Shown here in pieces: positions 23,078 through 33,757 of a stretch of DNA of 64,000 nucleotides. The DNA comes from Cardiocondyla obscurior. Its lineage: Eukaryota; Arthropoda; Insecta; Hymenoptera; Formicidae. The notes beneath the pieces were generated by a model, which was given only the letters and a program-made list of their open reading frames with translations, did no database searches and was not told the origin of the DNA. Location of the stretch: positions 4,004,501 to 4,068,500 of the forward strand of contig NC_091885.1 in assembly GCF_019399895.1 (NCBI RefSeq), given 5' to 3'. The position numbers were made by a program, and so were the translations under genes. Numbering within the stretch: position 1 is the first letter of the stretch; every line of letters begins with the position of its first letter.

Positions 23078-26000
23078 TTATGACTTTGGTAGCCGATAAT
23101 AACTACCGGAGAGTAGCAGTTGATGTTCTCTGACTTTTCTGTCCAGAAACTGCCTCAATTCCGGTAAGCCACATTCCACAGCGCCCGGTCCTTGCGAAGC
23201 GAACATTTTCAGCATCTGATGAATTCTTTCGATTGGCAATGAATCCAGGTTCGTCAGCATGCCGACAATGTACGACCAAAATACTTGTAATTCTTCCTCT
23301 CTTTGATCACTGGCTGAAGCCATTGCGCTTTCAGTCTCTTCCTCTTCAACAATGTCTGACGGTAAACGGTTCTTAGACGTGCTCTCTTCCTGTAGAACGA
23401 ACACATCGGTAGACGTCTCTTTCAGAAGACCCTGCGATACCCAGAATGCCATCTTGCGCCGCAAAACCGTCGGTGGCGCGTGCATTACTTCTGCGAGATC
23501 TTTCAAAGTCCATTCATCTGCAAATTAAATCGATTTAAGAACAATTGGCTTTATTAATGCGTTTATACGCGATATAATAAATTAATATGTTATACTTTTA
23601 TCCTGAAAGTGCAAGATAATCGTCGCGTGCACTGGCGTGACATTTATATCCAGTTTTCTGTCTTTTAATTCGATTTCCAAGCTCACATTTCCCAAGTGCG
23701 GCTTCCAGCAGAGCGTTCTGTTTCCTTTTAACGCCTCGAACGCCTTCACATACTTGTTTAGTTGGTTTTGCACGAGACTCGGCAACTTTAACTTCCAATC
23801 CTCCTTAAACGGCGGCCAGAACTGCGCCGACAGTATGAGCGCGGAAGTGGGAAAGAGTTCTCTCTGCAAGTTGTAAGTGGTGTCGGAGTGAATATTACCA
23901 TCTATCCTTTTCGAGTCGTAAACGTCTTTGAGCATAACTTCGCAATAGTGCAGTTGGTTCTCGCCGAATCGTCTTTTCAGCAACTCCAAGTGACGTATCT
24001 CGCGTTCGGTGTGGTAATTAAGTTGCGAAAGCAATCTGTCCGCCAGTAACGTGCGATACTCGTTGACGAACAAATCCTGGCTCCCGTAAACGTTTACCAG
24101 CGTAGAGATTATGTCAGACACTTTACGCTGCGTCGACTTAGCTGGAAAGAAGAATTCCTCATTGAGAAGAAGCTTAATATAAAAAAAATTTAATAATTCA
24201 ATAAATAAAAAATTTACTGAAATATAAAAAATATTTTAATATATTATATTAAATTCGAAAGTCATCGAGTCAACTAAAAAAGAAAATTTCGGTGTTGTAA
24301 TAAAGCCTCGCGGTTTACCAGGATCAGCATCGACCGGATCCGGCATCCACTTTTCCCAGTCTTCAGTCTCGTCGTCTGCTGAGCCATCATCCAGTTGCAA
24401 GCATTCGCCTTTTACTAATTCATCCGCTAACTCGCTGGGTGAGTCATCAAGCAAACTGTTAACAACAGAACGTACAGTATCTTCTCTGCTCCTCAAATAG
24501 CATCTAAAAAATAAATTACATTTGATTAAGAAAAAAAAAAAAACTTTGAAATTTGTACCAAATTTTGTATCTCGATTTTGTGGTACGATAAGAAAACTCA
24601 CTTGATAGGTTCTGTTACAGCTTCCAGAAGTACGCCGGTCGGATCGAGGTGTTTGAGCGCCTTGATCGCGGCGATGTAAGCAGTCACTATATCCGGAGTG
24701 TTGACACCGGCATGTAGGAGCCTCGTTTTAATCGCCTCTTGCAAGTTCTTAACTAAAACCTTCCTCTTATCGGTTCTCTCTAAACAAATTCGAAGATCGT
24801 CTACAGCGGGCTGTGATTCGGGATATTCTGCAAAAGAATGTACCGCATAATAATATTAATTTGAAATAAACGTAACAAAACTTTTTAGACCTTTACGCAC
24901 CTATAATTATATTAAAAAGGTGGTCGATTCTTATGTTGGTGTACGTTTCGTATAAAAAATGAGATAATTTTTGTTTGAATTTGTTTATGGCTTGGCGAAC
25001 TTCGTCGCTAAGCGTTACAGTCTTTGAGAAACCACCAGAGTAAACCCTTATCAGCCAGTTCATAACGACAGTTTCGAGCCACTAAAAATAGAACGCAAAT
25101 CATTATTGTGCTGTAATATCTAGAAGGATTAACATTTTGCAACAAAATATATATACATTTTCCAATAAAATCAGCTGTGACACATCGAACGATTTGTCGC
25201 ACGTTAGAATTACGTGATTCTCGATGCGAATGTGTATCAATGACGTCAGTACATTTCCTACGAGCCTCTCCAATAATTCTAAGGTGATTAATTTTCTGTT
25301 TGTCTCGTGGAACATGTAGACAATCACTTGGCACCGACAGTTTTCTATTTCCTGACCACATCCTGAACACTGGACCTCGTTGATCGATATATCTGCTTTA
25401 AAATACAGTTTCTTTTCTTTCTTTTTCTTTTTCTTTTAATTAAAAAATTCTTTTAATACAAAAATTCTTTAATTTAATTATTTTATTTAATTAATTAAAA
25501 TTAATAAATAATTTAATTAATTAATTTAATTAATTATTTATTTAATTAATTCTTTTAATATTTGCAGTAATTTATAAAAAGATCTAAACAATAAAAGTGA
25601 GTGTATAAATATTGTACCTTGAGACGTATTGTCTGAATTACAAAATACGTTAAACGCTATTTTATAGAAGTGTTCTATAATGCATTCGTGGCACAGAGGT
25701 AATTGACTTAACAAAGTCGCTCTTACGATGAGCTTGAATTGTGCCTCTACATCAGTATCATTTTTAGTGGTGGTCAAAGACGTCTCCCCCGTGTTTTGTT
25801 TCAGATATTCCAGCTTCTTTAGGATCGGCAGAAACTCCGTGAGGTTAGAATACAAATCGTCAACAGCTGATTTGAATAATTCAAAGCCCCGCTGACTATC
25901 TGCCGTGTATTCGAATTTTTTCCAGAATCCTGGCGCTACGTGACAACGAATGTACTGCTCTATATGGTGAATTACGATGTCTATGACATATTCTGTTGAC

Positions 26001-26411
26001 TTGAGGTATTGCAGAGTCTCTACTAAACTCGTAAATTCCTCCTCCACGCATTCCTCTTGAAGCTGAAAGAAACAGAGCAGCTTGATAAATTCGGATCTTG
26101 ATATTACATCGCAATTGCAAAAGATAAAAGTGAGTTAATTCAAATAATAATATTAATAATAAATTAGAAATAATACTTTTTCATTATTTTAACAAATTCA
26201 CTTGACATTCTTTATACATGTACCGGGTTACTAAGGTTACGGTATTCTAAACTTCGTCATAAAATATTAGAAAAGATTCCACTGGTGAAAAATCAAATGT
26301 ATGATAATTAACACGACTTATCGTACACACCTTTCCTTTAATTATCGGAAATACGCGTTCTAACTGATCGAAGAGCTCATTCGAGTTCTTTTCCACCTTC
26401 GCCATGTCCAT
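23078..26411 (-). CDS. APC2: Anaphase-promoting complex subunit 2 (APC2, morula homologue)
   Basis: Eight exons read on the minus strand: 26331-26411, 25618-26062, 25157-25392, 24901-25081, 24602-24827, 24319-24503, 23596-24141, 23078-23517. Phases agree throughout and give 779 residues (human 822). APC2 is the cullin-like scaffold that binds the RING subunit APC11 in the APC/C, the ligase that degrades cyclins and securin. Landmarks: the paired-cysteine segment CSGCGQEIENCRC in exon 3; YLRSREDTVR and the acidic WMPDPVDADP stretch; the cullin homology core with FVNEYRTLLADRLL and LLKRRFGE; FWPPFK; and a C-terminal winged helix ending GSYYRLPKS. I chose ATG 26411 because it follows an acceptor-like tttacag and gives the length expected before the first conserved helix. 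An open stretch upstream lacks an ATG. Confidence 0.93.
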
Positions 26412-26935
26412 GTCACAGACGGACACCCTGTAAACAACAGCTGCGGTTGGTAACTGGTCTATACTCCATTCGTCTATTAACACTGACTCCACCTGCTCCA
26501 CCTACCCGCTCTCCCCCGGCAAGAACAGCTGGCTCATCCGCGATTACGGGCCATTCTGTATAATTAAGTTCGTCGTTGATGGTCGTTGACGCGCAGTGAG
26601 ATTGCTGTAAACAGGTGAACAACGACGTTACACTTGTTGGATGCGGTGAGTTTGATTTATATCGTTCGTATTGTGGAGCGCCTGGACTTCTGAGCTCTTT
26701 CCAATGCGATTATTTTCTCGCCTCGCCCTGAAAAGAACGTCGTTGTTCTTGAATAACGTTCGGCATAACGTCAGTTTACTCCGCACTGACCATCTCGTTT
26801 CATCCCACTTTACCGCGCATCTTCGTGATATCTATTTTCTATTTTTTTTTTTTTTTTTTTTTTTTTTCAATTTATTTGCCTGGTAAAAAGTAGAGCTGAG
26901 TTTCTGACGTACGTATCGAACACTCAGTTGCAAGA
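26412..26935. promoter_or_regulatory. Divergent promoter region of APC2 and AMPK beta
   Basis: The two start codons are 524 bp apart and the genes point away from each other. On the minus strand a probable leader intron of APC2 ends at the acceptor at about 26424. A run of about 25 T lies at 26842-26868, just before the AMPK beta start. An open frame (26413-26622, minus) has no ATG start and is probably leader sequence. No core promoter motif can be placed. Confidence 0.5.
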
Positions 26936-28066
26936 ATGGGTAATGCCAGCAGCAACCAGCCTGTCGGCCATCACCACAGTGCTGTAATAAACAGAGAGCA
27001 TCGACACAGCAAGGAACACCCGCCGCCGTCGCCAGGGAAAGAGGGTCAGGCGTTCGTTTTCGACAAGAAGCCCAACCAGAAACTCGTGTTTCAATCCTCG
27101 CACGAAGAAGAAGAACCATACTTTGCAAAAGTAGCATATAAATATATCGTAATTACGTTGTAAATTACATTGTAATTATACATGAATGTGTTGACAGACT
27201 AGCCAGCAAGATGGAGAGGACTTTGGACAGCGACCAAGGTCTAATACAGTGTCCGAGGGAACAAAAGTTGCAGACAGCAAGGTGTTACCAACTGTTTTTA
27301 AATGGGAGGGAGGCGGAAAGCAGGTTTACATCAGTGGGACGTTCACTGGCTGGAAAACGTTGCCGATGGTGAAGAGCCATGGAGATTTCGTCACAATAAT
27401 CGATCTGCCAGAAGGAGAGCATCAGTACAAGTTCTTTGTCGATGGAGAATGGAGACATGATCCTGGTTTGGTAAGCATTGAGTTTGTAAATTTAGATCGA
27501 GATTTTTAAATTAAGACATTTTTTTCTTTTTTTTTTTTTTTTTTTTTTTTTAACGTACTGCAATATAAAAAATGCTGGTTTAATGTTGTAGAAAATTGTG
27601 GACAATGGGATGGGCTCCAAAAACAATTTAGTTTCCGTGAGGAAGTCTGATTTTGAAGTATTTCAAGCTCTCGCGAAGGACAGCGAGGGTGTTAGCAGTA
27701 GTACTCAAACTGAATACGGACAAGAGATACCGCCACATAAACCTTGGGAGAAGATAACAGGACCGCCTATCTTGCCGCCACATCTGCTACAAGTTATTCT
27801 TAACAAAGACACGCCGCTATCCGTAAGTTAAAAAATAAAAAAAATAAAAACTGCCCGTAAAAACGTAATCATTTCTACAGTAAATTATTATTATTCTACA
27901 GTAAATTATTAATTTTCAGTGCGAGCCTACTCTTCTACCCGAGCCAAATCACGTTATGCTAAACCATCTTTACGCCTTGAGTATTAAAGACAGTGTGATG
28001 GTTCTGTCGGCTACGCATCGTTACCGCAAAAAATATGTCACAACGTTGCTTTACAAACCGATTTAA
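26936..28066 (+). CDS. alc: AMP-activated protein kinase subunit beta
   Basis: Four exons: 26936-27130, 27198-27470, 27592-27822, 27920-28066; every intron is phase 0; 281 residues, normal for the family. The beta subunit is the scaffold of the AMPK trimer that senses low energy. It starts MGNASS, a standard N-myristoylation signal. The glycogen-binding CBM48 domain spans about residues 88-165 (VFKWEGGGKQVYISGTF, FTGWKTLPMVKSHGDF, LPEGEHQYKFFVDGEW). The serine in KSHGD matches mammalian Ser108. The C-terminal domain that binds alpha and gamma subunits (about 195-281) begins PPHKPWEK and ends YVTTLLYKPI, as in other animals. A His-rich stretch follows the N-terminus. The symbol refers to the Drosophila orthologue alicorn. 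Intron 2 carries a long T-run just inside its 5' part. Confidence 0.95.
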
Positions 28067-28378
28067 GTATTAAGCCATTCCCACATTCGTTGTTGGTGCT
28101 GTATATTTTTTAACTATCAACGTGAAATAACAAGTGCCCGAGCTACGCGATATTGGTGCGTAAAATTTTTACGACCTCGTTGAGGCAAAGTAGATTAAAA
28201 TATCCAAAAGTGGTTGATTCGTCACTATTGTTTATTATACCTCAGGCATATGTATGATAATGTAATTACTATTTATTAAAGCCAAATATTTTATATTTCT
28301 TGATATTGCTGTATCGGTAAACGAAATTTCAAATAACAGGAATTGCTTCGAAGTGCGCATCTTGGGAGTGTGATCGCG
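28067..28378. other. Convergent spacer, AMPK beta and lipase 3' ends
   Basis: Only 312 bp separate the two stop codons on opposite strands, so the transcripts probably run close to each other or overlap. The sequence includes a small inverted repeat cgtaaaatttttacg at about 28161-28175. No gene is seen. Confidence 0.6.
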
Positions 28379-29742
28379 TCATTTAGACACACTATTGTCG
28401 GTTACTTCCTGTATGTACGCGTAAGGCGGGTCCGATCTCGTTCTAAGAAAGAAGAGACCCTCGACGTTACGATCAACGTGCTCTCCCATAAGTACCACTT
28501 GCGAACCGGCGCACTGGCCGTTCATATAAGAGTTCCAGCTGTCGCATTTCGTGGCTGGCAGTCCCGTTTTCGAATTTATACTCTCCGTAAAGTACACGTA
28601 CGATCGTCCGTGGCTGCAGGCCTCTGAAATAAATAGGTAAAAATTAATTAAATATTTATGTTGTAAGGATCTACGCTGACGACATAAATTTTTTACCCAT
28701 TATCTCAGGGGCGCAACAGCATCCGGGCTGAATCGCCGTGCCGGCGTTCGGATAAAAGTCAGCTTTTCCCAGCGGCTGGAGGAAGCCCAGCACACCACCG
28801 CAAGAGTGTATGACGTCGACAAATGCCGCGTCCGTGGGGTCTAGTCGAGTTTTTTCAGAGGAGAGCATGTGAAATCCCGGCAGAGCAGGATCCAGCCCCG
28901 TCACTCTGCTCAATTTCCCGGAAGTCGTCGCACTACCCGCGTTTCCAGCCACGTGCGCCCCGAGAGAATGGCCTTACAAGTGAAAACAAAATTATAATTA
29001 TGAATAACGATATCGTTAACACAAAGTAATATTCATTTACCGATAAAGTGTACGTCTTCCGTTTTCAATCCGGTCTCTTTCACTAAGAAGTCTATGAAGC
29101 TGGCGGCGTCGGTCCCGACTCTGACAGTATTGTGCATCGGGCCCAAGTAGAATGTGCTCGCAGCCAGAGGCTCCCAATCCACGAGGATGACGTTGTAGTC
29201 GTTGTGAGTGAGAAAAGCTACACGAGACAACGCACGTCTCACAAAAACCGTGGCGTAATTCGCAAATTAATTAAACTAACGGAGAGTCGTACCTTCTTTC
29301 ATGCTCAGGAGTCCGGTGCTCATGGCGCTCGACTTCCACCCGTGCGTGATGAATTTCGTTTTCCTCGAGGGCTTGAAGTCGGACCCAGCGAGGTTCGCGG
29401 TATCGTTTAAAGTCACCCGCGTGCCTTTCTCCGGATTAGATCTTAAAAAACGTTACGAGAAGGTACATTGAACGAATAACGAAACAATATAATAGAACTT
29501 GCAATGGAATACCGAGTGTATATCACGTAGGCTATTTCCGGGTCTTCTAATACACCTTTCCTTTCGCTCTCTGGCATTTTGAGTACTGCTACTTGGGGCT
29601 GCCCGTTGCCGTCGGGTATGAACATCCAGTCTTCGCCGTAACCGTCGTATCTCTGGCGCAAACCGTTTTCCCAATACGAGTGCACGTAATATCGCAGCAT
29701 AACGAGAAGGAAGATTTGTCTCGATACTAAACTCGGCAACAT
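28379..29742 (-). CDS. Secreted lipase of the pancreatic lipase / phospholipase A1 family
   Basis: Five exons on the minus strand: 29513-29742, 29293-29441, 29041-29217, 28697-28972, 28379-28623; 358 residues. This family hydrolyses ester bonds of lipids outside the cell. A hydrophobic N-terminus (MLPSLVSRQIFLLVML) looks like a signal peptide. The segments KTKFITHGWKSS (oxyanion region) and NVILVDWEPLA precede the nucleophile elbow GHSLGAH, Ser188. The acid is Asp213 in GLDPALPGF and the base His282 in ACSHGRSYVYF, so the triad is complete. Cysteines of the C-terminal part (CDSW, QCAG) fit conserved disulphides. No C-terminal PLAT domain is seen, as usual for insect members. Substrate (triglyceride, galactolipid or phospholipid) cannot be told. 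The family includes vespid venom PLA1, but this single gene gives no sign of venom use. Confidence 0.9.
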
Positions 29743-30541
29743 CTTGATATTTAATTAATATTTTATCGTTACAAAGCAAGGGAAATCGAGTTGCGTAGTC
29801 CTCGCGATCGCAGAATTAAATCACTGACGCCCCGAAGAAGGAACACCTTTTTAAATTCTGGCGGTATCGTGATAAGACGTTGGTTCTACCTCACCTGGCC
29901 TATTTTTCGCCGCTTTATCTGGCACGTTGCGCGGAAGTAGTATCAAACGGGAGATTATAATTACATTCAAAAGGAGGGTGCGGGCTTGCGCCCAACCGAC
30001 TTGGTGCGCGCGTATCGCGACCAGCATTAAATCAGCGCTGGAACCGGCCGGCCACCAGATAATTTTACAAGCGTCGTAAAGCAACACGGTATCGTGGATT
30101 ATTTGCATCACAATTTCTGATACGCGTGTTTTAAACTGCGAGTCGCGCTGAATGGATGATTACTCGCTCGAAATAATTCGCATTATTTAAAACGGGCGCG
30201 TCGAAGCAGCAACGAGCACGTAAGAAAAGTGAAAAGCACATGCACATAATGCAAACATAATATATTATAATAATTTGTTTTCTCATAACTTGTCCACTGC
30301 GATAACGTCGTTCGTACAAAATATTCATAGATTACGTCTAAGAATAAGGTACAATTTCTGCAGTTGAATTTATTGCTACGACGCTTGTCCGTCGTACGTT
30401 TTCGTCCTTTAAACGCTAAAACATAACTATTCTCATGGCCTATTAATGAAGATAAAGGTCAGTGAATACAAAACCTAAAACTAGCAATGCGCGAGTAAAG
30501 TATATCCGTAGCACAGCACTCGCGCGACTCCATCCGAGATA
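29743..30541. other. Spacer between lipase promoter and FBXO22 3' end
   Basis: The 799 bp hold the lipase upstream region (29743-30100) and the 3' flank of FBXO22. Open frames at 29851-30111 and 30131-30328 lack recognisable similarity. I see no gene, RNA or repeat. Confidence 0.5.
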
Positions 30542-32140
30542 TCAGCCGTACGTGAGTATCATAAACACAGTAGAAAATTCATTGTACCAAGAATTGTCCG
30601 CCGAAAAATCGTACTTGGACGAGGATTTGCCAAACTCACCGTAGCCAAAGCAGCCCACTAGAGGTACCTTGGGGAACAATTTCTTAAATATCGTCGATTC
30701 CACGTTGGTTTCCTTGTGCATGTTACTGCCGCGAGCCTTACACACAAACATAAACCCTACGGAATGCTTTTTTAATCGCACTGTTTTTTTAAACTGCTCT
30801 AATTTTGTTTTGACTAGTTCCTTCGTGTTGAACCTGTTGTCCACGACCGTAGACCACGTCTGAATGGGACCGGTAATGAGAACAGCAATACACTTCGGCC
30901 TCTCGTTTCTTATCGAATAGATTTTTTTGTACGTGCATCGATATGCATAAATGTCCTGCAGCACCCCACCCCACACGGAATCGACGTTTTTCGATCTATA
31001 AAATACATGCAAAAAAAAAAAAGATAATTAAACATATTTAAATTATAAACTTAAATGTATTAAATTAAATGTATCTGAATTAACTGTAATTTAAATGTAA
31101 GTTGTACCTCTGTTTAACAGCTGAAGCCCAATGTTTCGCTAAATTATGTCCCAAATCATTACAGAACAACATAAAACATGTGGACGACTCTCCACGCGCC
31201 CAAGCTATCTCCTGATTAGCAATTATACTCATTATTTCTTCAAATTCGGCAGACCTTTCTATAGCTTTTCGTACTATTTTAAACGATTTTATTTTTACGT
31301 TTGGGATTTGTGGTAAAAACGCACATACTATATTTGGACGCGTATGTTTTTCCATTTCATTATTTTCCACAATAATACCGTTACTATATAACATTACAGT
31401 CTCGCAATCCTCAGGTAGTAATTTCCATATACAAACTGGAAAAGAAATAAAAGATATTAAAACACTTTAAAGTCACAAATGGCTTAAAGAAATCCAGTAA
31501 AAATAAAAAAAGAACCAAAGTAATATATACCTTCTATAATGCGTGGCGTGTATTCAGGAATAAAAAAGAATCCTACTGATGGTTTAATTCTGATATTTGC
31601 GATACAACTTAACAGATCGCTGTCATTTTGCTTTCTATAGCACTGAAAGAAGCAGCAGGGTCCCCTTGTGCATCTCTCGTCGTTTGCTGCCTCCAACCAG
31701 GATCTGTAAAGAAAGACAATAATAATTTCACACTAATTGTAAGCTCAATCTCTTAACTTGCCGCCCTGTCTATGTAAAAATAAACGAAATAATTGCCACT
31801 TTCCATTTACATCCAAGATAAGTCCCACTCGGTGACGTCGTTCTGCCCGCCTTCTACATTTTTGAAACAAAGGCAGAATGACGTCACGGCTGTAGATTAT
31901 CTGATCTGTGGTGTAAATCAATCTAATGGAAATTATTCACTCTTTTTCGGATAATCACCTGCAGACCACCGCGGCATTCGCCAAGTTCCGGGCGCTCAAA
32001 TACTGAAAAACAATCCTCAGGACGTCGTAGGTTAGGTAAGTACTTGAGTCCAGCGTGCTTTCGTCGCTCGACGTCGCCCCGTCGTTCCTGGCCGCACCGG
32101 GCTTCTCCGTGCGAGTCCTTTTCTGCGACGTGCCCTCCAT
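30542..32140 (-). CDS. FBXO22: F-box only protein 22 (FBXO22)
   Basis: Four exons on the minus strand: 31959-32140, 31531-31703, 31108-31435, 30542-30995; 378 residues (human 403). FBXO22 is a substrate receptor of SCF ubiquitin ligases; in mammals it targets KDM4 demethylases and BACH1. Residues 32-62 form the F-box (TYLTYDVLRIVFQYLSARNL, then AAVVCRSW). The C-terminal half matches the FIST-type sensor fold of the family: the segments VGFMFVCKARGSN, ESTIFKKLFPKVPLVGCFGYGE and the final TVFMILTYG are the best landmarks. The N-terminal 30 residues are Ser/Thr-rich. Intron 1 carries a CRE-containing hairpin (31832-31887). The start ATG 32140 lies 123 bp beyond the stop of the possible gene at 32264. 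Confidence 0.88.
31832..31887. repeat. Hairpin with a CRE in each arm
   Basis: The arms GTGACGTCGTTCTGCC (31832-31847) and GGCAGAATGACGTCAC (31872-31887) are reverse complements with one mismatch, around a 24-bp loop. The right arm contains a perfect TGACGTCA, the CREB/ATF site; the left arm has the one-base variant TGACGTCG. It lies in FBXO22 intron 1, about 70 bp from exon 1. It could be a paired regulatory element or the remnant of a small fold-back insertion. Confidence 0.6.
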
Positions 32141-32263
32141 GTGCTTCTCTCGGTAAATCCGAACTTTGTCACTTGTTAATTATTGTGGTATCATAACGCA
32201 GCACCACACAATACCAATCCTGACTTCCTAACTAATTCGAGAGTGGCCCAGTGGTCGCAGATT

Positions 32264-33626
32264 TTAGACGGGCAACATACGCACACTAGGCACAATGCCG
32301 TGTCCGTGTATGCCCGTAGCGCCTGCTAATGCCTCGGACGCAGAGAACTCAACTCGGAATCGCGGCTTCCACGCATGCAGATACAGAGGCTCGTCCGCGT
32401 GAAGCCAGCGTTTCAGCTGCCGTCGGATAGAAGAACAGGCCAGACCTATACACTGTCTGTCCTGTTCTTTCGTGGCGTCGCCGGCAGATATCTCAGATCC
32501 GCTTCTCGGTAACATCGCGGAGTCTTAAATAATTTTAAATAATACGAAATCCGAGTCACCGAATTGTGTACGGTCCGATATTTTTAAAGTATAATGTAAT
32601 ATAAGTTTTTAATGTACAATGCAACAAAAATTTTCCGTCCCACTTAAACAGACTGCGGACTGTCGGTTGTATATACTTTTCATATTTTCTGCAAGTACAA
32701 CCGGTGTGGTTAAAAATTTTTGATGCATCCTACACATCATTTCTCCTAAAGCAATATAATATTATTGCAAATAAATATATGTAATATATGTATACAGGCG
32801 CGCGCCTGTATTTTAATTCAAGGAAATAAGACAGCTGTCTTATTTAATTCATTAAATAAAAAAATTGTAAAAAAAAGCATTATTTCTCTGAAAGTAATAT
32901 ATATTAAAGTATATGCATATAAAAATATATAAGTATACATAAAACATATGTAATATAACAATTAAAATAAAAAGAAATAAAGCCAATTAAATAAAGAATT
33001 TGTAAAAAAAGCATCATTTCTCTGAAAGTAATATATATTAAAGCATATGCATATAAAAATATATAAGTATACATAAAACATATGTAATATAACAATTAAA
33101 ATAAAAAGAAATAAAGCCAATTAAATAAAGAATTTGTAAAAAAAAGCATTATTTCTCTGAAAGTAATATATATTAAAGCATATGCATATAAAAATATATA
33201 AGTATACATAAAACATATGTAATATAACAATTAAAATAAAAAGAAATAAAGCCAATTAAATAAAGAATTTGTAAAAAAAAAGCATTATTTCTCTGAAAGT
33301 AATATATATTAAAGCATATGCATATAAAAATATATAAGTATACATAAAACATATGTAATATAACAATTAAAATAAAAAGAAATAAAGACAATTAAATAAG
33401 AAATTTGTAAAAAAAAAAAAAAAAAAAAGCATGCGACTCACGAATCTGCATGAGCTTCAGCGGAGTTGTTGCCGGTGACTGTAACATAAATAGGAAAATA
33501 TTAATTCAGACATGTTAGTTTCTTTTTAATAAAGATTTTGATTTAAAAATTAATGCTTACCTTAAAGTTGCTCCGCCGATGCAGGATACCCCCCGGGCCT
33601 GCTCCTCCTCTCAGATGGGAGGTCAT
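32264..33626 (-). CDS. Possible three-exon gene of unknown function
   Basis: A minus-strand model joins 33561-33626, 33442-33478 and 32264-32523 into 120 residues. The first two exons have good GT-AG borders and agree in phase; the third joins in phase through a weaker acceptor (attatttaag). The protein starts MTSHLRGGAGPGGILHRR, continues SPATTPLKLMQI, and ends with a longer part containing SSIRRQLKRWLHADEPLYLH and GIHGHGIVPSVRMLPV. I recognise no family. The first two exons lie inside the left arm of a large inverted duplication, and a broken copy sits in the right arm (35899-36156). The 918-bp second intron holds the palindromes and tandem array. It may be a real lineage-specific gene, or exons carried by a repeat. 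Confidence 0.35.
32793..32845. repeat. Two perfect palindromes side by side
   Basis: 32793-32810 reads TACAGGCGCGCGCCTGTA, an 18-bp perfect palindrome with an alternating GC centre in AT-rich surroundings. Fourteen bases on, 32824-32845 is a 22-bp perfect palindrome centred on CAGCTG (left half aaataagacag). They directly precede the tandem array that starts near 32867. They could form cruciforms or be ends of a decayed element. Confidence 0.85.
32867..33428. repeat. Tandem array of four ~135-bp AT-rich units
   Basis: The marker gcatNatttctctg recurs at 32877, 33011, 33146 and 33282, giving periods of 134, 135 and 136 bp; the length differences come from the poly-A run at the unit start. A fifth, degenerate unit start is at 33429 after an 18-A run. 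Units are almost identical, so the array is young or kept alike by recombination. Open frames across it are periodic low-complexity artefacts. It sits at the left edge of the inverted duplication. Confidence 0.92.
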
Positions 33627-33757
33627 CGTCGTCGAGTCATCTTTTCGCGCATTGGAAACTCTCGCGAAATACTGTCATTAACCCCTAACGCTATCACTCA
33701 TAATTTAAATTATCACTCGTTAGTTTACATTATCACTCACAGTTTAAATTATTATTA

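Noticed and set aside
25480..25555. TTAA/AATT-rich stretch looking like a palindrome
   Set aside because: Simple-sequence DNA inside an APC2 intron; self-complementarity follows from composition.
26412..26501. N-terminal extension of APC2 reading VEQVESVLIDEWSIDQL
   Set aside because: No ATG in frame before an upstream stop; an acceptor-like tttacag precedes the chosen ATG, and the family's first conserved helix begins after it.
33173..33391. Open frames with FYFNCYITYVLCILIYFYMH-type hydrophobic repeats
   Set aside because: Produced by the AT-rich 135-bp tandem units; the periodic translation is an artefact.
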